NCBI GenBank assembly: GCA_964606695.1
Contig: CAZSHG010000021.1
Location: 1-55,140 of the forward strand
From: CAZSHG01 sp964606695 [NCBI: uncultured bacterium]
GTDB lineage: Bacteria > UBP14 > UBA6098
Direction of reading: 5' to 3'
DNA: 55,140 nucleotides
Made by a program: the position numbers and the translations under genes. Positions 51,250 through 55,140 of the stretch are shown here, piece by piece (positions within the stretch are counted from its first letter, which is position 1; each line of letters begins with the position of its first letter). The notes below the pieces were generated by a model that was not told the DNA's origin, did not search any database, and saw only the letters and a list, made by a program, of their open reading frames with translations.

Positions 51250-52143
51250 TTACAGCAACGGCACGAGTAAAACCGGCGTCTGGCTTTGGCGCGCTACATT
51301 GTGGCTGACGCTTCCCGCGAAAAGCTCATTGACAAATCCTTTGCCGTGGCTACCCATAATAATCAGGCTCGTGTCTTCTTTGGATTTTTCGAGGATTTCG
51401 TTGGCGGGCTTGCCATAGACGATATCTACTTCGACTTCGCAATCTCCGATGTCCATAAGGTGATCCCTGAGGTCTTCGAGTCTCTCTTTATCGATTCGGT
51501 TGAATTCTTCGTCGATGCTGTTAAGATCGTTGGCGCGATGCTCTATTTCCTTATCGAGCTTGGGTTTGTCCTGAACGTGGAGTATCGTAACTTTAGTAAC
51601 CCCTTCCTCGACGGCCTTTTTGACGTATTCGAAGGCGTGACGGGCGTGATTTGAGAAGTCAGTGGGGAAAAGGATATGCTGGAGGAATCGGTTTTGATCG
51701 ATATGACATGTCAATTGTCCCGACTCTTCGTTTTCTTTAATTGGAACGACCAGCACGGGCTTGGCCATATTGTGAAGAATCTCCGTCGCGGTCCCGCCCA
51801 TGAACAATTCACTTGCGAAATTGCGTCCCTGGGAGCCGATGACGATAAGGGAGGAATCGTTTTCCTTTGCGAGTCGCGGAATAGTTTTCCCCGGAAGCCC
51901 CGGCTCGATTAGCACGGTTGTTTTGATACCGCTATTCTCGAGAATTGCTTTCTGCGTGTTTAGCTCTTCTTTTAGGAACCTGGCTATCTGGTCGGGAAAA
52001 GCCACATGCTCCCGAATTGAATAGCACTGAGCTAAAATGCACTCCTTGGCGCCCAGCTCTTTCAAACCTTTCGCGCAGTTAACTACGGCTACTGATGCTT
52101 CCGAAGCGTCGGTTGCGAGTAATATTTTTTCGAACATAATCAT
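51250..52143 (-). CDS. Tandem universal stress protein (UspA)
   Basis: A 297-residue protein with two Usp domains (about 1-140 and 150-297). Each ends with the ATP-binding loop: IVIGSQGRNFASELFMGGTA and IIMGSHGKGFVNELFAGSVS, so both halves likely bind nucleotide. Usp genes often accompany redox and metal stress operons. It stands between the permease gene and the thioredoxin-like gene. Confidence 0.93.
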   Translation of the reverse strand: MIMFEKILLATDASEASVAVVNCAKGLKELGAKECILAQCYSIREHVAFPDQIARFLKEELNTQKAILENSGIKTTVLIEPGLPGKTIPRLAKENDSSLIVIGSQGRNFASELFMGGTATEILHNMAKPVLVVPIKENEESGQLTCHIDQNRFLQHILFPTDFSNHARHAFEYVKKAVEEGVTKVTILHVQDKPKLDKEIEHRANDLNSIDEEFNRIDKERLEDLRDHLMDIGDCEVEVDIVYGKPANEILEKSKEDTSLIIMGSHGKGFVNELFAGSVSHNVARQSQTPVLLVPLL

Positions 52144-52155
52144 ACCTCCTGAATT

Positions 52156-53454
52156 TTAAAATATCGATCCGAAAATCATCCCGCTGAATGTCGCCATGAC
52201 TATGACCAGCGAGACGAAAACGACTGTCTTTTTGTTGCCCATCACCGAGCGGATGACGAGCATATTCGGCAAACTCAACGCCGGCCCCGCCAAAAGCAGA
52301 GACAACGCCGGGCCTTTGCCCATACCGGCACCAATAAGGCCTTGCAGGATAGGCACTTCGGTGAGGGTTGCGAAATACATGAACGCTCCGGCGAAAGACG
52401 CGAAGAAGTTCGCCCGCAGGGAGTTGCCGCCCAATGCTCGATGCACCCATTCCGACGGGATGATGCCCTCCTGATCCGGCCTTCCGAGGAAGAACCCCGC
52501 GAAAAGCACGCCCAGAAGAAGCAGTGGTAATATCTGTTTCGCGAAACCCCACGAGGCCGCGAACCACTCGCCGGTCTCGTCAGTGGATTTGCTGGTGAAA
52601 TAGGATAGCCCGATTATCGCGATGCCGAAGGGAATTAGCGGCTGACTCGGCAAAAGCAACCCTGCGACTGCAGTGGGAATCGCGATGACAGCGAATTTCC
52701 ACAGCTTGAAATCGAACCAGGCGATTAGACTCGCGCCCAATCCCACAGCGAAAACCGAGGTGATTATCCATTTATTCTGAAAGACGAAACTGAAAAAGCC
52801 ACTGGATTGCTCCGGCGCGCCCCAGTTGGCGAAAACCAGCACGCCCACCATGGACGCGAAGTAGAGAATCGTCTGCCAGAGGGGCTTTACGCCTTCCGGT
52901 TCCGGCATCTGAAGCTGAGCTTCGACGCGCTCTTTTTCCTCTTTACGGAAGATGAAATGCATCGCCAGACCGATTACCACGCTGAAGATTATCGCGCCGA
53001 CCGCTCTTGCAATGCCTATCTCCAGCCCGAGAACCCGTGCGGTGAGGATGATTGCGAGGACATTAATCGCCGGGCCGGAATAGAGGAACGCCGTCGCCGG
53101 GCCGAGACCCGCGCCCATTTTGTAGATGCCCGCAAAAAGCGGAAGCACCGTGCATGAGCATACCGCGAGGATAGTCCCCGAAACCGACGCGACGCCATAC
53201 GCCACGACCTTTTTCGCCTTCGCCCCGAGATACTTCATCACCGAGTTCTGGCTGATGAAAACGCCAATCGCGCCGGCGATGAAGAAGGCCGGTATAAGGC
53301 ACAGCATGACATGCTCGCGGGCATACCATTTAGTAAGGTGAAGCGCCTCCATAATCGCGCCGTCGAAACGCGGAATGCCGACGGGCAAGTAGAAGGCCAC
53401 GAGAAACGCGCCGACAATCAGCGCGAGCTTTTTCCATTCGGATTTCCAGTTCAT
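52156..53454 (-). CDS. arsP: ArsP/DUF318-family permease
   Basis: A 432-residue membrane protein with about ten helices. The family Cys motif CSCTVLPLFAGIYKMGAGLG is present, and the second half repeats the fold with TEVPILQGLIGAGMGKGPAL. This family includes ArsP, exporting trivalent organoarsenicals, and related heavy-metal or unknown-substrate permeases. A long central loop (170-195) is charged. Substrate inferred from the operon. Confidence 0.87.
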   Translation of the reverse strand: MNWKSEWKKLALIVGAFLVAFYLPVGIPRFDGAIMEALHLTKWYAREHVMLCLIPAFFIAGAIGVFISQNSVMKYLGAKAKKVVAYGVASVSGTILAVCSCTVLPLFAGIYKMGAGLGPATAFLYSGPAINVLAIILTARVLGLEIGIARAVGAIIFSVVIGLAMHFIFRKEEKERVEAQLQMPEPEGVKPLWQTILYFASMVGVLVFANWGAPEQSSGFFSFVFQNKWIITSVFAVGLGASLIAWFDFKLWKFAVIAIPTAVAGLLLPSQPLIPFGIAIIGLSYFTSKSTDETGEWFAASWGFAKQILPLLLLGVLFAGFFLGRPDQEGIIPSEWVHRALGGNSLRANFFASFAGAFMYFATLTEVPILQGLIGAGMGKGPALSLLLAGPALSLPNMLVIRSVMGNKKTVVFVSLVIVMATFSGMIFGSIF

Positions 53455-53509
53455 AATAGACCTTTAATTATTAGGCCAAATAATAGGCGATGTTGTTCAA
53501 CTCGCATCT

Positions 53510-53983
53510 TTAGCAACCCGAACTATTACAACCGGGGCCACATCCGGGTTTAGGCTTTTGTGGTTCAGCTGAAGGGCAACATCCGCCACTCGACTCCGCC
53601 CCGATAAGCTCGGAGCCTGCAATTAGGCCGGCCTTGACTATCAATTCGGTCGGTATGGCCTCGTATGACACGCCGTCCATGATCGTAGTTCTGCAGTCAT
53701 TGTCGCCGCACACAGAACAACATTGGCTCTGGCCGGTCGTTGCGCCGAGCCATTCCTCCAGCGGTTTTTCGCCTATCCAGATTCGATTCGATTCGAGCGG
53801 AGCCTCCGAAAAGGCGGAGGTCGTGATTGTCTCCTTCTTGAGGACAACATCAATGCCCAACGGCATCGAATTTTTCAGTTTTAAATAAGCCTCTTCAACC
53901 GCGAGGCCGGTGTCGCCGCAACGATCACAGGTCAGGCCTTTTTCGTCAACCAGCCTCTGCCAGCGGATTGTCATAGTTTTCAT
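53510..53983 (-). CDS. DUF2703 domain protein with Cys-rich tail
   Basis: A 157-residue protein beginning MKTMTIRWQRL with CDRCGDTG, the DUF2703 pattern often found in arsenic operons. Further pairs are CCSVCGDNDC and a Cys-rich tail GGCCPSA...GCGPGCNSSGC. In all 12 or so Cys suggest metal or arsenic sequestration. The ATG at 53983 is chosen since the upstream in-frame start (54052) adds non-conserved residues. Confidence 0.82.
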   Translation of the reverse strand: MKTMTIRWQRLVDEKGLTCDRCGDTGLAVEEAYLKLKNSMPLGIDVVLKKETITTSAFSEAPLESNRIWIGEKPLEEWLGATTGQSQCCSVCGDNDCRTTIMDGVSYEAIPTELIVKAGLIAGSELIGAESSGGCCPSAEPQKPKPGCGPGCNSSGC

Positions 53984-54071
53984 ATTTACTCCATCCGTTT
54001 TCCGTCGATTTGCGAACAGCTCGCGAAAACAAATGTAAAAATTATTAGGCAATTAATCAGCAATAGCATTT

Positions 54072-54374
54072 TTATGTATCTTGACACGATTGATCCTTAC
54101 AAATTAAATTATCAATACAATCGATGAAACGCAGTAAGCACGGCACTTTCAGACGATACATCATCTTCTGGCCGTTCCGCTCGAAATCGACTATGCCGAC
54201 ATCTTTCAAAACCGCCAAATGTTTCGATACCGTCGAGAAATCCGCGCCGACAAGCTCTACAAGGTCGCACACGCAACATTCGCCATTGGCGAGCTTTTCG
54301 ACCATCGCCAGCCGCGAGGGATGCCCCAGCGCCTTGAATACACTTGCTTTTGCTTCGATTATGTCCTTATTCAT
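54072..54374 (-). CDS. arsR: ArsR family metalloregulator
   Basis: A 100-residue winged-helix repressor. The sensing motif in the third helix reads ECCVCDLVELV (ELCVCDL type), typical As(III) ligands; the recognition helix is FSTVSKHLAVLKDVGIV. The ATG at 54374 has GAGG seven bases upstream; the ATG at 54386 is less likely. It is the first gene of the arsenic operon, and its promoter carries a perfect inverted repeat. Confidence 0.93.
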   Translation of the reverse strand: MNKDIIEAKASVFKALGHPSRLAMVEKLANGECCVCDLVELVGADFSTVSKHLAVLKDVGIVDFERNGQKMMYRLKVPCLLRFIDCIDNLICKDQSCQDT

Positions 54375-54407
54375 TTCAAACCTCATTATTTTTGAACATT
54401 ATTTCTT

Positions 54408-54443
54408 ATTTGGCAATAATACCAAATGAAAAATGAAAGTCAA
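54408..54443 (-). promoter_or_regulatory. Arsenic operon promoter with ArsR operator
   Basis: Minus strand: TTGACT (54443-54438), 16 bases, TATTAT (54421-54416). The inverted repeat ATTTGG-N8-CCAAAT (54408-54427) covers the -10 box, the usual place for ArsR repression. Confidence 0.75.
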
Positions 54444-54547
54444 GGATTTTTTTCATCTTTTATCCCTTTAATTTGAACTCTATCTGTTATTGGAGGGGTA
54501 ATCGCGCGAGATACAAAAGGCTCACCAACTCGTAATCGAACGACATT

Positions 54548-54575
54548 AAAAAAAGGCGAGCCACCGGCTCTCGCC
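54548..54575 (-). terminator. Rho-independent terminator on the minus strand
   Basis: On the minus strand GGCGAGagCC-ggt-GGCTCGCC is followed by T7. It would end transcription coming from the right before the arsR promoter. It lies inside an otherwise open minus-strand frame at 54487-54717, which is therefore unlikely to be a gene. Confidence 0.75.
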
Positions 54576-54639
54576 CCTGCAATAAAAAAACCCTCTCATA
54601 TATTGTTTGTAAGTGAGGTTGTTCTTTCATAATATTTGA

Positions 54640-54817
54640 GATAAAGAAATAAGGGTGCATCGGGATGTAAGCGCGTGTCCCCTCAGCGTAAAACGCCATT
54701 ACAAGACTGCGCCGCATCCCGATCGTCTCCCCTAAAACCTCGACGGTATCTTGTGCTTAAAGCTCTTATTCATGAGGTCAGGTAAAGGGAAACCGCACCC
54801 TAAAACGAAAGGACAAA
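54640..54817 (+). ncRNA. Possible IS110 bridge-RNA/left-end region
   Basis: IS110-family elements encode a structured bridge RNA in the non-coding segment before the transposase. Here the 180 bases before the transposase start contain ATCGGGATG (54659) pairing with CATCCCGAT (54715) around an inner GCGT-aaa-ACGC hairpin (54686-54696). Whether these are the guide loops cannot be told without the target and donor ends. Confidence 0.3.
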
Positions 54818-54961
54818 ATGAAAGCATTCATCGGAGTCGATGTCTCAAAGAACACGCTGGACGTGGCCGCCGTTGCCACAAAGAAGATAGTGTTTCGAGG
54901 CGAATTTGGCAACAACAAAAAGGGAATCGCCGACCTTATCGCGAAAGCGGGAATCCAGTAG
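54818..54961 (+). pseudogene. IS110-family transposase, N-terminal fragment
   Basis: Only 47 codons remain, beginning MKAFIGVDVSKNTLDVAAVA, the RuvC-like DEDD domain start of IS110 transposases with the first catalytic Asp. It stops at TAG (54959) where the sequence turns into repeat DNA: CGGGAATCCAG is the REP half found at 45326-45336. Full IS110 transposases exceed 300 residues. AAAGGA precedes the ATG. Confidence 0.85.
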
Positions 54962-55007
54962 GGCGGCCTCCACACCGCCCTAACATAACCCTATTCTACA
55001 TTCTACA
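54947..55007. repeat. Dispersed palindromes at the truncation of the IS110 fragment
   Basis: A REP half (CGGGAATCCAG) is followed by TAGGGCGG-N8-CCGCCCTA (54959-54982) and tandem ATTCTAC words (54992-55006). The latter two kinds also occur at 674-692 and 268-292 in the left repeat block. Confidence 0.65.
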
Positions 55008-55140
55008 TTACTTCGGGATTGCCTCGCCCTCCTCTATGCCCGATTTAGTCTCGACCAAACGGGCAACCACCTGATCGAGATCCTCCAGTTTCCAGTTTCC
55101 CGCCTCGGGAGGCTTGTTGAACCAGGTTTCCCGGTCCGTT
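55008..55140 (-). CDS. C-terminal end of an unknown protein (5' end outside window)
   Basis: On the minus strand an open frame enters from the right edge and ends with TAA at 55010-55008. The 43 visible residues include ETWFNKPPEAGNWKLEDLDQ and end EEGEAIPK. The frame has no stop and a soluble, charged composition. No family recognised. Confidence 0.6.
   Translation of the reverse strand, partial: TDRETWFNKPPEAGNWKLEDLDQVVARLVETKSGIEEGEAIPK

Noticed and set aside
54487-54717. 76-codon minus-strand frame near the IS110 remnant
   Set aside because: A strong Rho-independent terminator lies inside it, no ribosome-binding site is seen, and it covers the IS110 left-end region.

Overview
The window reads as chromosome of an anaerobic, diderm (Gram-negative-type) bacterium, most likely from a candidate phylum of the FCB/Fibrobacteres-Chlorobi-Bacteroidetes neighbourhood. 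That placement is inference. It rests on several secreted proteins ending in a Por/type-IX-like C-terminal sorting domain, a LolA-like protein and an outer-membrane barrel, type-2 IleRS, and a large oxygen-sensitive-type [NiFe] hydrogenase. No rRNA or tRNA gene was found to anchor the taxonomy.

Layout. 1-772: the end of a sorting-domain protein and a block of dispersed palindromes. 773-7860 (minus): a GbsR/MarR-like regulator, a LolA-like protein, three FtsX-type permeases, one ATPase and an outer-membrane barrel, apparently one envelope-export operon with its own operator. 7924-11244 (minus): a gingipain-like C25 protein. 11311-13880 (plus): mnmG-rsmG with two parS sites, which suggests an origin-proximal position. 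13877-24930 (minus): core genes pgsA, HPr, dprA, obg, cdaA, folP, ftsH, a DksA-like gene, ileS and an exported protein. 25121-28924: a macrodomain gene, a possible structured RNA, a TPR protein, an NHL-repeat secreted protein preceded by ten 21-bp repeats, and an XRE regulator.

28995-43562 (plus) is the metabolic centre: rex, then a 17-gene operon for a membrane-bound group-4 [NiFe] hydrogenase (Mbh type). It joins a full Mrp antiporter set to a HydB/HydG-like flavin/iron-sulfur module and an unusual molybdopterin-oxidoreductase-like subunit. Rex boxes lie at both the rex and the hydrogenase promoters, so NADH/NAD+ balance probably controls expression. The inferred role is electron exchange between NAD(P)H or ferredoxin and protons, coupled to Na+/H+ translocation.

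43563-47714 is an accessory, partly AT-rich stretch. It holds a NYN-domain gene bracketed by 25-bp direct repeats, two near-identical promoter plus leaderless micro-ORF cassettes, a Big-1-like secreted protein, DUF6150, tandem TerB-like and small unknown genes, and a second exact 21-bp-period array.

47673-54443 (minus) is an arsenic/thiol-redox operon: ArsR, DUF2703, ArsP-like permease, Usp, thioredoxin-like, Acr3, ferredoxin, ArsE-like, ArsF, ArsG. The right edge holds an IS110 transposase remnant with a possible bridge-RNA region and a partial gene. A recurring theme is palindromic REPIN-like elements placed in frame in the same loop of sorting domains in three separate genes.
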